DNA of 64,000 nt from Tolypeutes matacus (GCA_026826555.1 JAKSZT010054324.1:6423063-6487062), one strand, 5' to 3'. Positions 44,411-58,385 are shown, counted from the stretch's first letter. A program made the numbers and translations. The notes: a model not told the origin generated them from the letters alone.

Positions 44411-46999
44411 CTCACTAATGAAATAAAATAGTATTGAATTGAGCTGCTAAGTAACTGATAAATCCACTGTTTTGACCGTAGTTATACTTTTACTCTTTTA
44501 GGAATAATATTAATTAAGAAATTGATTTAAGAGTATAAGCTAAAATGTGAACTGATGTTTTTGGTAATTGGACAAATGATCAATTTCTAATTTTTTTCAT
44601 TATGCTTTGCTTTGTTTTTCAAATTGACTGCAGTAGCCATGTATTACTATTTCATCAAAAATTATAAATGTTAGTCTTTAATGAAAACAAAGCAATTTTT
44701 CTTTCTAAGATATTATTATCTTGACAGGAACTGTGGCAATAAAATAATCTTGCCCCAATCATAAACAAGATATTGTATGTATATAAATAAAAGTAGAGTA
44801 TACAAATATTATATATATGAATATATCATATATAAGAGTACCCATAATTTTGATTTGGAATTTATTTCTATAGAGTTCCCTTTCTATGAATACATGCAGA
44901 CAACAAAAGGGTTCAAAATATTTATAGAAATGTATTTAAATTAATTCTAAGGCAAATCCACAGTCATTTTCTTTATTTCAGATATCAATTTTAATCAATA
45001 AGTATTGAGAATAAGTTATGAAGATGAGTCCAAAAATAGATTAAAGTCATTTCTAGTAATATTTACAACCATGAAATCTTTTTAATTTCATTTTACAACT
45101 TATTTTGTAGCTTATTTACAGAAGAGAGACAAACATTATATAACCAAAAGAAGAGAGTTGGATCAAACAAAAACTTACTGAAATTTTTATCTAATTCTTG
45201 ATCTATGATTTTATTATTTGTCTAGTAATCAAGATTTCTGCAATACTACATTAAATCCACTCATGGGAACCTACTGTTTTGTTATCCTGTGTAGTGTCTG
45301 ACTACTGAGAAATCATGGTTTATTATGTGAAAGACACTGTAATATCAATATAATTTATAGATGCCAAATAATACATCCAGATAGTTTCTTGTCAAAATTT
45401 GAATTTTGGGACAATTTCATACATACAAATTCAACTTTATATATAATAAGATAATTGGATTTTATAATTTCATTTGGTTTCAAAGAAATTTCATGGTTGT
45501 AGAATCTACAGCCTCCGTTCTTGGTTTCAGCAATTCTGAAGTTTTCCCTTACTGTGACTGTTTGTTGGGTCCTTAGCATTGTTCAGAATGCCTTGGTGAA
45601 AATATAACAGTACTTTAGTGAGGAAAGACATCCAGTCTAATGATTTACATTTGCTTTATATTTTCCATCTTCTCTATATTGTTCTAATTTATTCCATACA
45701 TAGGTAAAGCTAAAATTACAGTTGATGTTTTAAAAGTGTTGTTTAGCTGTCAAATAATGAATACTGTGGTCTAACTTACAATAGATATATGAAATTATCT
45801 TAAGCAGTTATTTGGTTATAAAAATACAAGATTGTCTTCTCAAGTAAGATTTAAATTGCTGCATGGTTTATCATACATTCTTATAAAAAGGTATATAGAT
45901 TTTTAGACATGGGGTCATAAACTAAGGAAAAAGTTAAAATGAGAAAAACTTTTAGATATTATGTAAATCTTTTGAAGGAGTCACATTAGACCTCTGATAT
46001 GATGGAAAAATATCAAAAGATTTAGTGATTCATATTTTTATGGCATACAAAAAACATAACCCATAAATCATCAGGTAATTGAATCTATGTATACATAAAT
46101 AAATGTATGTATACATTTGCATGAATATCTTCAGCCAAGGTTCCCCAATTTATTTTCAAAATATCATAAAGGAATAAAAAATGTTCTGACATAGGTTGAG
46201 AGTATATGTTTGCTAAGCATGGTAAAGAAAGCAGAAATAATTATGATGTATTAATGTTAAACGTAAGGAAATAATATCCATTCTAGTTACAGACTATAGG
46301 ACCATGTTTGCTTGAGCAAATTCAATCTAAATTATGGACATTGAAAATTTAAAGAAAAAGATGAAAAAAATTATTGGCTTCTTTTTAATTGTAAGGGATA
46401 AAGAAAATACAAATAAGAAAACTAAAATGTTTGATAATTCAGGGTGCATTTTACCCCACTTAAGAGAAAATCCAGCCAAGACTGTCTTAAACACAGAAGA
46501 AATCCATGGGTTTTTGGAACTGAAGAATCAAGGGGCAGCCTTGCTTCAGAGGTACCTTAATCTGGGTTAGGCATTGTCACTAGGAACCATTTCATGAATT
46601 TCTTTATTTTGTGTGCCACCTTCATCCTCAAACTGATTCACTTCATGATGGCAAAATGGCAAGATGGCAGGATGGCTGTAGCAATTTTGAATCTCACATC
46701 TTCACAGAACTAGGCATATTCAAAGCAAAATCATGAGTTCCTCCTATTTAGAGTCGTTTCACTAAAAAGCTGAATCAGTCATTGCACCTGGAATTATATT
46801 CTGAATGACTTTGGCCTGGGTTAGGTGCTCCTTCCTGACTGAATTAGAGGTAAAAGAAAATGAATGAGGCTTCTAAATGATAAAATTAAATATTAGGGTC
46901 AATAAAAATAATGGGAGATATATATATATCCAACATAACAAAAAAAAACAGAAATAAAAGTCAATAATATGGGTTATTTTTTATTTTTAGAGGGTTGTC
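44411..46999. other. Unique-looking AT-rich stretch
   Basis: No gene recognised. A 78-residue plus frame (46334-46570) is lysine-rich and unrecognised. 46610-46860 is slightly GC-richer and may be an unidentified old repeat. Confidence 0.35.
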
Positions 47000-48070
47000 T
47001 TCCCTTAGTGATTAGGATGTTTCTTACCTTGAAATCCAAAAATTCCATAGTATATGTCTAGGTGTGTATCTATTTCAATTATTTTTGCTTGACATTTTGA
47101 TCTGACAAGTCTAATCTTTCTTCAGTTAGAGGACTGTAGTTTATTATTTTACCTCCTCCATCTGCTCTGTTGTCATCTTATGTACAGCTATCTCCCTCCT
47201 TATCTTTTTTTTGTAAACATCTATTTATCATTATTGAGTTTTGAGAATTTTTTTTAAACCAATGATTTGGTTTGCTATGGTATCATAACAAATATTTTAC
47301 AACTCTGCTTCATTTCAAAATTTAACCAACCTGTTTTAACTGAAAGTAATCTTTATAGGTTTCATTATATTCCTTTCAGTTGGACTCAATACTCTTAAAA
47401 TATTATGGGCACCAGAAAATAAGAATATGTATGTATGTGCGAGTGTCTGTGTATGCGTGTATGATATTTTAAATAACCCTACATTGAAATTTATTGTGGT
47501 TTTTTTTCCCCTTTTGTGCCTTTTGGTGTAGTTATATGGACTTTAATACATGTAGAAATTCATGTTGCCACCACTGATCAAGATAGAAAACAGTTCCATT
47601 TCTCCCCCAAAACTCCATCTTGCTGTCCTTTTTAGTCACCTTTCCCACACCCCTACCCCTAGGCAATCATTCATTTGTTCACCATCTCTACAATGTTGCC
47701 TTTTTGAGAATGGAACTATACAGTATGTGAACTTTTGTAATTGTTTTTTTTTTTTTTTCCCACCCATCTTGAGATCCATCTACATTGATGCATGTCTATC
47801 AATGGTTTGTTCCTTTTTATAGTGTGAATGTACCACATTTTATTCATTCACTTGCTGAAGGGATTTTCTACATAGGCAATTGTTTGATCTGTAAATTGGG
47901 GCAATGTATTTCTTCCCTTCTGATCAGTATGCTTTTAAAAATCCTTTTCTTCATTTCCCTAAGACTACCAAAACAACGATGAATAGGAGTGGCGAGAGTA
48001 GACATCCTTGCCTTATTTCCAGCCTTATATTTTTTTGACGGTTTTAGTTATCCACAGGTTTTTTGTTGTT
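47000..48070 (-). mobile_element. L1 LINE remnants, antisense, internally deleted
   Basis: 47560-47930 is antisense L1 3' UTR-type sequence ('catgttgccaccactgatca', 'ccctaggcaatcattcattt', 'atcaatggtttgttcctttt', 'ttcattcacttgctgaaggg'). About 47965-48035 jumps to the antisense RT region ('aacgatgaataggagtggcg', 'gtagacatccttgccttatt'), so the middle is deleted. 47000-47210 is probably an older L1 piece. (T)16 lies at 47743-47758 and (GTT)n at 48063-48079. Confidence 0.7.
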
Positions 48071-49774
48071 GTTGTTGTTCTACTTTTTGTAGCTGTTTCA
48101 TTCAAAGGTGTTTATGGGATAATGATTGTTTGGAGTTTTCACATGGATCCTCTCTCTTTAGACAACTGAAAGAATTTATCTTTCTGTTACAATTAAGGAA
48201 AAAGATCTCTGGTAAAGATCATGTGGATCCATGCTAAAAGCTTTAAGTCCAGATAAAAGGGAGAAGGGAAAAGTTAGAAATTATACTGCCGTTCATTGAT
48301 ACGGCAGCCCAAAATTAGCAAGGGTCATCTCCAATTGTCTAAGTTGTCTGACATACATGAACACTGTTTGATTCCAGGGATAAACACAAGAAAGTCACTT
48401 GAAAGACACCAGGAAGCACTATGCTAGATTTGGCCTCTCTATATTTTAAGAATATATTGGAATAGATAAGAAAAGCTATGTTTGAGAGATATTTCTTTTG
48501 ATATTTGATCAGATGCAGGCTTTGAAGGAGAGTGAGAAGCATTTTTTTATGAATAAATAGATTGGTATATACCATTTATGAGCTTGCTCGAATAAAATAG
48601 TGTTCCCTATTGAAGATCTTATATTTTAAGAAAAATTAAGTATAATTCCACACAGATGGGAGAAAATTATTTTTCCTTTTCAGTTGGTTGTGCACTTGAT
48701 TTTTTTTTTTTTTTTTTTTTTTTTTACCAATACAAGGAAGTGTGTTGAAAATTAAACACTAACTCAAAACCCCTCCAAATCATATGCTCAATTTATTCAG
48801 ATGACTATATAATTCATCACCGGACAGGCCATAGGGTATTAAATTGTGTTTCTCATCACTGACCAATTAGTTTTACAGAACCCTTAAAAAGAAATGAGAC
48901 AGATATACTTATGAGATATTTTTATATTTCTCCTGAGTCATAGATACATATCTATGTATATGTGCTATATATGTGTGTGTGTATTATATATTTATATACA
49001 TATGTATTTTAAAATATATTTATTGAAACAAGAATGACAAAATGCCAATTGTCAAAACTCCATGTTGAGTGCATAAAGGCTTTTATTCTATTATCTTTAC
49101 TTTTGTATATATTTGATACTTTTCTAAATAAATAAAAAATATACTAATTACTATGAAATCCCATTAATAATAAGTCATTCTATAGATATCATGAGCAGAT
49201 ATTTTAAATTTTTAATACTCTTGTGTAAGTACAAGAATATAATGTTACCTAAGAAATAATTATGACCTCCTAAAAACCAAAGTGGAAATTAAGAAACACA
49301 GACAGCATGAGAGAGTTGGCGTAGAAATGGGGCAGATGGAAAGTCATCCACCAGAAAAATAAGATAAAGTGAAAATAAGATTGTTTTAAAAGACAAGAAA
49401 GTCAATATCAAAATGGTAAACAACAACAAAAAGCCAATATTGGAGATATTTGAGTTTCTGCAATATTTTAACATCAAATGTTTTATTGGTATATGGTATT
49501 CACTTATCTTATAAAATTGCTTTATATGTAGGTCAAATGTATTGACAGAAAATGGCTAGATTCTATTTTTCATTCATAATACGAGCTAATTACAGAGCAA
49601 TCTATTAATGGTGTTGTTTGATTTTAATTTCAACCAACTGCTTTATTGGCATAATTCAGCATAATGACCAAACTGATTTGGTTGTAAGGTGATCTGACAT
49701 AATAATTGGTGATTACCCTCCAAATAGTCAACTTAATAAACACTGTAGATTATTAACTGTGCTTGGGGTCACTG
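48071..49774. other. Unique-looking AT-rich stretch
   Basis: No gene recognised. It holds a 26-bp T run at 48700-48725 and TA/TG-rich sequence at 48945-49020. Confidence 0.4.
48700..48725. repeat. Poly(T) run
   Basis: 26 T in a row; could be the tail of a minus-strand retroposon, but the downstream sequence is unrecognised. Confidence 0.85.
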
Positions 49775-49950
49775 TCTAACAACAACTAAAATGTACTCAG
49801 TACTTACTCTGAGCCAAGGACTCTTGTACATGACAGGAACTGGAATTTCATTTAACCCTCCCACACACACACAAAACTATAATTTAAGTACTTTCATTAC
49901 TCTTTATTTCAATAAATGAGGAAAACTATGTTTAGTGATCTTGTCGTGTG
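49775..49950 (-). mobile_element. MIR SINE fragment
   Basis: Antisense MIR: 'gtactcagtacttactctga', 'gccaaggactcttgtacatg', 'atttcatttaaccctcccac' and 'caataaatgaggaaaactat', in order. Confidence 0.65.
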
Positions 49951-50607
49951 TATAGCTTTAAAAGCTTACCTGTGTTTAAATATGGTAATCAAAGTACAGA
50001 AGACTGACAAAAGAACATGTTGATAGTTTCATACTGACTGGTAAAACTATAACATTTTCTCATTCCTAAATTATACTGCAATATTTGAAAGCATCATAGT
50101 AAAAATAAAAACCCTCTGGAAGTTAAAAAGTTAGCACACTATGCTGATGTGGGAGTATAGATTATTATAGAGATGCCTAGAATAAAATAAAATAAAATAT
50201 CAGAGTGGGATGGATATCTCGGTTTCCCTAAAACTTATTACTTCAAAATCTTAAATACAAGAGCAAATCTCTATCCAAACAAATACATCATTCTAAAGGA
50301 ACATCTTAATGCAAGTTAGAAGAATTATGACCTTATGTGATTAAATGCATATGGTAAACTAAACTGGGTGAGGTGAGGGTGAGGTGATAGAGAGATAAGT
50401 GTAAAAGAATGGCAGAGAGTTAACAAAGCAGAAAAAGGACAGTGTTCTTTGAACAAATTGGATTTACTTGAAAAAGTTAAGGTCTTCCATTCTGCAGGTT
50501 GCAGATTCTTTCAACTTAGATTTATATTTTAAATGCAGAGATAGATCATTTCTAATTTCTATCTTCTCCAAGAGACACTCTAATCTAAGAAATTCTATGT
50601 TCTAAAT
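49951..50607. other. No recognisable feature
   Basis: AT-rich sequence with a short (AAAAT)n patch near 50183-50200. Confidence 0.35.
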
Positions 50608-50616
50608 TCCATTGAG

Positions 50617-50811
50617 GAAGCGGCTGTGGCTCAATCAGTAGGGCTCCCGTTTACCATATGGGAGGCCCCGGGTTCCGTTCCCGGGGCCTCCTGGTGAAGG
50701 CAAGCCCACCCGCACGGCGTGGTTAGTTGACCCAGCGAGCACAAGCAGCAAGGGGGGGGGATAAATGAATAAATAAATAAAATCTTTAAAAAAATAAAAA
50801 ATAAAATAAAC
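50617..50811 (+). mobile_element. DAS SINE, long GC-rich type
   Basis: Nearly identical to the copies at 27721-27901 and (reverse) 14415-14603. It has the tRNA-like head, B box GGTTCCGTTCC, a G run and a tail of AAATAAAT units and A-rich sequence. The duplication TCCATTGAG is perfect (50608-50616 and 50812-50820). Minus-strand frames through it are not genes. Confidence 0.96.
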
Positions 50812-50820
50812 TCCATTGAG

Positions 50821-52952
50821 CAAAGTAGAGTTACAAGTTACTTATCCAAAAATGTTGGACCCTTAACCAAATTTTTTTCTGAAATTCTCATTCAGGGAAT
50901 AATTTCAATAATGATTCAAATCAATGGCTTAATAACAACAATATAATAATGCATTACATTTATATAATTATCGCCTTTTTATTAAAATGCTTTCATTTTC
51001 ATGATTTCCTTTCCAATAGTTTATTATTAGTTCAGAGATTACATAGGAGCCATGTAAGCAATTCCAAACAGTAACCACATGAAAATGTAAGTTCTTTTGA
51101 CATCTAGAAATATGTATTTTAGTTTTGCATCTCCAATTTCTAGTACAGTGACTGGCAAGTACTAAGGTAGAACCTAAAAATTTTTAATTTCAACAAGGCC
51201 TTCCAGAAAATTCTAAAGGTACATATTATGACCCTGTCAGGAACATTAATACTCATTTAAAATAATGTCAATGAAATAGGTGAATTTAATTACAAAACAT
51301 CTAATTGTAAAGCTTTTAATCAGAGTGGACTCTAGAAACATCCCCCAAATCTTAGAGGCTTAATATAAATAAAATTTTCTCATTGTTGTTGATGTTGTGA
51401 TATTGTTTGTGTTTTTTCACACAAGGCATAAGTCCAACATGGAGCCTCAGTTTCAGTCCATTCCTAGCATTTGCTGTAACCAGGGCAAGAGTATAAAATG
51501 GAGCCTTGCATATCCTATGTCTAAATATTAAAAATTATAAATAAAGGTAACAGTTGTATGTTCTCTCCTACCTTGAAAATAAGCCTTCATAAGAAATTGA
51601 AAAATATGTATAAAGCTATGGTTTTATATGACTGAAATTTGGCACAATAGCTAAGAAAATTTACTTATGATTGTTCCTATCAGGGAGATCTGCTGATGAG
51701 CCTGTGAAATTTGTATGAACAATAAAAATATAAATATAAAGAATTGCACATATTCATTGCATAAAAGTAGTCTTGCCTACATTTTAGCAAAATCACTAAT
51801 ATTGTTATTATAATAAAGATTTTCACATTATTTGATGCCTATTTAGAAATTAGAAATTAGAGAAATTTCATTGAGTAATTGTCAATCTTTATTTATTTAG
51901 TTCATTTCAATTGGAAGAAAATTGCCCAGGTGAGGCAGTAGCAACTGGGCAATTTAAAGCAATACTTAGATTCAGAATAAATCAAGATTTTTACATATAA
52001 TGTTAAGACATTATTGTAGGACCACATATGGTAAATGATTTTTATTGTATAATATATTACAAAATGTTTTAATTTTGTGAATATAAAATAACTATCAATG
52101 ATATCATGATTTGTACTGCCTCTTGAAGAAACATTTAGTACATGAATATAGTGTTTCTGAATTTTTTCTCTTTCTCATATTTCAATTCTGAGATATTATA
52201 GAGAAAATTGAAATTAGCAGTATATTGCTTAATTTGTTTAAAGTTCTAAATTGAAACTATACCTTTGATCTATAATGAGTAGAAAATAAAAATTTATTAC
52301 AAACTGTTTTTTAATATTTTACCTGAGTGATCTTCTTCAAAATTATATATATTGTTTCCTTGTTATAATAGCTTTATATGATATTAATATATTTTATACA
52401 CACAAAATTTCTTTTGAATTAAGACATTTCCCTAAACTTTGTATGTGTATTAAATTATTTACAAAGTGAAATAGTAAAATTTGTTGTTTGTTTGTTTTGT
52501 CATTCTTGTAGGTGTTACTAACAGTATAAACTGCAAGCAACAGTTCATGCCAAATAACTGGACAGTGCAAATTCAAAATTGATTTCATTTTTCTACCAAA
52601 GAACATGATTCACTCCTCTCTTTTCTGAGACTATTCTGTTGTTTGCCTTAATTTTTCTAGTGTATTTTTTAAAAGTATCTAATAAAAATCTAATTGCTTT
52701 GACAGTAGTTATTTGACATTCTCATAGTGTGTCTTAAAGTAGCTGTAAGGTCAAATTTTATATGTTTCATCAAAATGCTTCATCTTTGGAAAGATCCAGA
52801 AATTACTGAATACTATCCTTCAGTTGTTCCAAAGAATGCAATTGTTATCTGCAAAGTTGAGACCATGATATCTCCTGTTAACAAGTTCAAAGAATGCTTT
52901 ATATAGGGCATAAAATTCTCATAGATTTTTGGCCAAATTTTTTCTTGTACAC
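50821..52952. other. Unique-looking AT-rich stretch
   Basis: No gene recognised. Around 51310-51500 wording such as 'aaatcttagaggcttaatat' hints at an old interspersed repeat that I cannot name. Confidence 0.35.
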
Positions 52953-53450
52953 TGTGGAGCAAGTGACTATATTGTGCGTCCTGGGAACCAGGCTCACTCA
53001 CAACAGAAGCTCTCATCAAATGACCACTTTATTACCTTTTCAGTACAAAGGGTCCAAAAGAGCAGGGAAAGAGATCCCATGGTGACTGGTTTCCCGGGAA
53101 GGCCAACTGCTAGGGCAGAGCCAGATGATGGCAGCTCCTCATGGCCCACTTTGCTTCTGAGAGGAGAGAAATCTGTGCTGCCTGAGAGTGAGTATTTATA
53201 CAAGCCAGGAGGAGGGGCCATGCCTCTGAGAGTTCCTGCCCTGATAAGAACATAGGCTGCTTATTCCTGGTTTCTGGGTGTAAAGTAAGGTCAGGCCTTT
53301 TCATTAGATCTAAAGTCTCTCCTGGGCTGTAGAATAGAAACATATTGAAATATCTACACACAATAAAAAAGGACGTAGGGGTAGATGAGGGCTGGGAGAT
53401 GGCTGCTAGGGGTGTCCAGGACTTCCCCAGCATATACTTTTTCCTTTACA
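52953..53450 (-). mobile_element. ERV LTR, antisense
   Basis: About 498 bp and GC-richer than its surroundings. On the minus strand it begins TGTAAAGGAAAAAG, has TATAAATAC preceded by a GC-rich stretch (TATA box at about 53194-53201), and GTAATAAAGTGG (AATAAA at about 53028-53033), and ends TTGCTCCACA. Layout and spacing are those of an LTR, probably class I or II. I found no matching duplication, so the ends are approximate. Frames of 75-108 residues on either strand are incidental. Confidence 0.75.
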
Positions 53451-54974
53451 AAACTTTTTAGCTCTATTTTCAAAGATTTATCTTCAAAAATGGTTCAAAT
53501 TCAATGCTTAAAATTGAAAACAAGTTTTTCAGTTCCACCCATTAGTCAAAACCTGGGCTGATAAAAACAGTTGCAAACTAATGAAATACTCATTAATTTG
53601 ACTTTATTTTCTATGAATTAAATTGTATAAGAAATATTTGTTCAACACAATTTCTGTCCATGGTACATTATATACTATAGTTGAAAGACATTGGGCTTTA
53701 GTACGTTCTAGTTGAAGTAGGGATTATGTAGGTTATTTTATGTATAATTTATTTTCTCATCTTAATACTTGCCAAATTAACAAATTTGAATTTGCCAAAC
53801 TTGATAGTGATTATTTTATTATTTTTATTAATTTTATGTCAAATGATATTTAGAAATTTCCCTTTTTTTTTTTAATGCTTTACTGTTAGTATCATGAACA
53901 CATAACACGTTTGGTGAAATATCAGACACGATATTAATCTTTTAAGAATGCCATACCAATGTCCTATATCAGTATTTACCTGGTTTTGTTGGATTACATT
54001 TTGGCTTCTATTTACTCAATCTTTTTTTTTTCAAGTCCAGAATTGTGTTCTTTCTCTTCAAGTGTGCATACTTTCATCTTTTGTATTTGTTAAAAGTATG
54101 CAGACCAGCTCTCTGAATATTTTCTAAGATTTTTTCAGTCTCTTTATTTCCTGAGCTTGAGTTTCTCACATTCTATTTCCAGCATGATCTCAACTTCTAC
54201 TCATTACAATGATCTCAATAATTTAAAAAATAATATGTAGTTGTATTCAAATGGCACACATTTTAAATGTACTTAATAAAAATATAAAGTTAAAAATAAA
54301 TAATTTCAATAGCTACTTTTGTTCTACAATATTCAGTATTAAAACTCAAAGTCAAAATGCAAATTATTGTTAATGATATTGAAATTTTGAATCAAATTAT
54401 GCAGATAAAGCTATTTTTAATTTTAAGTGTAAATAAACTTTCAATATTTTCATGAAAATAAAGATATTCAAAATACCAGCATCCAATGTCCAATGTAGAG
54501 AATTAGCATTTTGCTTAATACATTACTTCTACAACCACAAATGCAAAAACTAAATAATATAAACTTTATAATATTGTATATTGTTCCTTAGTCCTCAAGT
54601 CCAACTATTGCAAATATTGTATTAATTTATGAGTACCTCCAGAACCAGGAATAGGAACATGAAAGGAAGCATGAAAATGGATATATAGCAATACCAGGAA
54701 ATGACACTTTGTTATGCAATCTGAAAGAATGTTGCACCTCAAAGAAATTTTCTTTTCCAACATTGAAAGAAGCACTAACTACAAAATTGATGCTATTTAT
54801 CTTTTATTTTGAGGACATGGAGCAAGAGCAGTAGGGCATCATTCCAAATGTGTCTAAAGCATTGTTATCTGTAATAGTGGAAAATTTGGGGTTGTGGGTG
54901 GAGTTGTCAGTGCTTAGTGCAGGATCCTGAGTGACAGAGATATGCAGGTGTTCTTTAATAAATATCTTATTTAT
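53451..54974. other. Unique-looking AT-rich stretch
   Basis: No gene recognised. 54780-54960 is less AT-rich and has a 66-residue minus frame (54804-55004) without known similarity. Confidence 0.35.
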
Positions 54975-56240
54975 AATATGCAGGCACCTCACTGCCTCCT
55001 TCATTGACCCATGTGTTATTTACAACTGTACTATTTTGTTTTCAGATATTTGGGAGATTTTCCTCTGATTTGTTATTGATTTCTCTTTCAATGTTGTGGT
55101 CAAAGAACATATTGTCTGTGACTTGAGCCTTTTGAATTTATTGAGACTTGTTTTATGTCCCCAAATGGGTTTGATCTTGGCAAATGTTCCCAGTGCTCTT
55201 GAAAAGAACATGTATTCTGTTATAGTTGGAATATTCTATAAACGTCAATTAGGTCATGTTAGTTGACAGTGTTCTTCAAATATTCTATATTCTTACTGAC
55301 TTTCTTTCAACAATTGTTGAGACTAGGTTATTGAAATTTCCAGCCAAATTGTTAATATGTATACTTCTTGAAATTTTATGTTTTTATATCATGTACTTTG
55401 AAATCCTGTTATTAGGTACATAAATGTTTATGGTTGCTATAACCTATCGATGAATTAAACTATTTGCCTTTATTAAATGGTCTTATTTATCCTTGTTTAG
55501 TATTCTTTATTTGAAAATCTATTTTGGATAGCATTCCAGATTTGTTTTTTAAGTAGTATTAGCATTGTATATATTTTTCTATCATTTTACTTTTACCCCA
55601 TTCAAGTTTTTATTTAAAGAGTGTTTCCTGTAGGGGGGCAAATAGTTGAGTCTTTTTTAATCCACTTTCACAATCTCTGACTTTTAATTTTCTTTTCCAT
55701 TTAATTTGATTATTGATGTGGCTAGGTTTATTTCTATCATCTTCCTTTATGTTTTATATTTGTCCTATCTGTTCTTTCTTCCGTTTTTTTTCCTCTTATT
55801 ATGTCTTCTTTTTATTATTTTTATGATTCATCTTATCTCCACTGATACCTAATTAGCTATAATTCTGCTTTTTATCACTTACATCAACTTGATTGTTGTC
55901 AGGCTTATGGTATGCATCTTTTACTTACCACAGACTATATTTAGGCGATATTATGCCACTACACATCTGGTATAAGAAGCTGAGAGTACACTTTGATTTT
56001 TCATCTCTTGACATACATGCAGTTGTTGTCATTTCTTTTACAACTTATAAATCCACAGTATTGTTATTTCTTTATATTTAAAAAGTCAAATATTTCTTTA
56101 AATAGTTATATATTTATCAATATAGTTACCACAGCACTTCTTTCCTTGTGTAGATCTTTAAATCCACTTGGTGTTTCCATTTTCCTTCTGTCTGAAGGAA
56201 TTCCTTTAACATTTCTTTTAGTGTCCTTAAGGCAGAAGAA
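54975..56240 (-). mobile_element. L1 LINE fragment, antisense (ORF2 5' part to ORF1 3' part)
   Basis: Antisense old L1. 'gtggtcaaagaacatattgt', 'aagaacatgtattctgttat', 'aaacgtcaattaggtcatgt', then the endonuclease region in antisense ('ttaggtacataaatgtttat', 'ttatccttgtttagtattct'), the inter-ORF spacer ('gtatgcatcttttacttacc') and the ORF1 end ('ccttctgtctgaaggaattc', 'ctttaacatttcttttagtg'). All in order for one fragment. Frames are destroyed. Confidence 0.85.
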
Positions 56241-56262
56241 TTTTTTTTTTTTTTTTTTTTTT
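56241..56262. repeat. Poly(T) run
   Basis: 22 T in a row at the edge of the antisense L1 fragment. If it is a reversed poly(A) tail, an unidentified minus-strand insertion begins at 56263. Confidence 0.7.
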
Positions 56263-56764
56263 AGCTAGAGTGTAAATCCAGTCCTGTAATATCATCTTGG
56301 CTAGAAGTAAAAGTACCTAATTTTGATTTTAAAAGCTATATAATTTTCAATACTGTTCATGTACCTGGTTTTTAAAATTCATTTAGCCATAGCCAGCCAT
56401 GTAGATTGTTCAAAAGTTTTTATTATAGATAAACCTATCTAAACAATTCTCTCCCCCATCTATTTCCCTCTCCTTCTCCCTCTCTTTCTTACTCAATATG
56501 CATTTATATGTCTGTGTACTTATATATATACATATATATGTTAAGAATATGTTAAATTCTGTTAACTTTTTTTGTTTATTAGAGATCAGAATCCCTGGGT
56601 ATAAGGGATTATCACCTTTCATGACTACCGTTAATACTGCCATATTATTTTCTGATGGCTTTTTACCATTTTTAAAGCCACTGACACTGACTGAGAACAA
56701 TCATATATGAACTTCACCAGTCTTCAGTATAAAATCTGTAGTTATAAAATAGCACTTAATTTTT

Positions 56765-58385
56765 TTTCACTTTTTTTATTAGAGAAGTTGTGAGTTCACG
56801 GAAAGATCATGCATAATACAGTTCCCATATACCACCCTATCACCAACACCTAAAATTAGTGTAGTATATTTGTTACAATGTATGAAAATACATTTTTATA
56901 ATTGTACTATTAACTATAGTCCCTGTTTTACCTTTGGGTTTACGGTGTTGTACAGTCCATGAACACAGAAATGTTCTTCCATTTATTTAAAATTTATTAG
57001 TAATGTTTTGTAGTTTTCCATGTACAAGTCCTTTACATCTTTTGTTAGATTTATTCCTAGATATTTTATTCTTTTAGTTACTATAGTCAATGGAAGGTTT
57101 TTCTGGATTTCTTCTCCCAACTGTTCATTACTAATGTATAGAAACACTACCGATTTAGTGGTGTTGATCTTATACCCCACCACTTCTCTGAATTCATATA
57201 TTAGCTCAAGTAGATTTGCTGTGAATTTTTCAGGATTTTTTCTGTATAGAATCGTGCCATCTGAAAATAGAGAAAATTTTACTTCTTCCTTTCCAGTTTT
57301 CATGACTTTCTTTTTCTTTTCCTTGTCTTATTCCTGATCCTAGAAGGAAAACTTTTAGAATTTCACCAGTAAGTATAATGTTCACTGTGGGTTTTTCATA
57401 TTTGCCCCTTATCATGTTGAGGAAGTTTCCTTCTATTCCTAGTTTTCTAAGTGTTTTTATTAAGATGGGGTGCTGGATTTTGTCAAATACCTTTTCTGCA
57501 TCAACTGAGATGATCATGTGCTCTTTCCCCCCTTCATTCTGTTAATGTGCTTTATTAAATTAATTAATTTTCTTATGTTGAACCCCCATTGCATACTTGG
57601 GATAAATTCCAGTTGATCATGGTGTTTAATTCTTTTAATGTGCTATTAGGTTCAATTTGCTAGTATTTTGTTGAGGATTTTTGCATCTATGTACATAAGA
57701 CGTACTGATCAATAATTTTATTTTCCTGTGGTATCTTCATCTGGCTTTGGTCTGAAGGTGATGTTGGCCTTGTAGGATTAATTAGTGCAAGTTCCTTATT
57801 TTTCAAATTTTTTGGAAGAGTTTGAGCAGAATTGGTGTTAATTCTTCTTGGAATGTTTGGTAAAATTCCCCTGTAAAGCCATCTGGTCCTGGGTTTTTCT
57901 TTGTTGGGAGGTTTTGATTACTGATTTAATCTTTTTACTAGTTATTAGTTTGTTGAAATCATCCGTTTCTTCCTGAGTCAGTGTAGGTAGTTTGTTGTTC
58001 CTAGGAATCTGTACATTTTATCTAGGTTATGTAAGTTGTTGGCATACAGTTGTTCATAGAATTATCTTATAGTCAATTTTATTTCTCTGGGGTCAGTAAT
58101 AATGTCCCTCTTTTCACTTCTCAATTTAGTCATTTGCATTCTTTCTTTTTGTCTTCATCAGTCTAGCAAATTTTTGTCAATTTTATTGATCTTTGCCAAG
58201 AACTAATTTTTGGTTTTATTGATTCCCTCTATTCTTTTTTTTGTTTTGTTTTTTGTTTTGTTTTTTTGTTTTTTGTTTTTTGTTTTCTATTTCACGTATC
58301 TCCTCTCTACTCTTTGTTATTTCCCTAATTTTTAATTTAACAGGCATTTCTTTGATTCCTAGAAATATTTTATAATATTACCATG
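56765..58385 (-). mobile_element. L1 LINE fragment, antisense (3' UTR piece plus ORF2)
   Basis: 56765-56955 resembles antisense L1 3' UTR ('gttcccatataccaccctat'). From 56957 the ORF2 RT domain follows without the C-terminal region, so the element has an internal deletion. The minus frames 57230-57517 ([20 protein letters not shown]) and 56983-57303 ([15 protein letters not shown]) are RT blocks. The catalytic FADD/YADD is changed to FSDG, so the enzyme is dead. 57520-58330 covers early RT back to the linker. A (TTTTTG)n tract at 58232-58286 lies inside. Confidence 0.88.

Noticed and set aside
52929..53433. Frames of 75-108 residues on both strands
   Set aside because: All lie inside an LTR with TATA box and AATAAA; overlapping frames in several phases, no domain.
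57020..57337. 105-residue plus frame
   Set aside because: Antisense shadow of the L1 RT relic.
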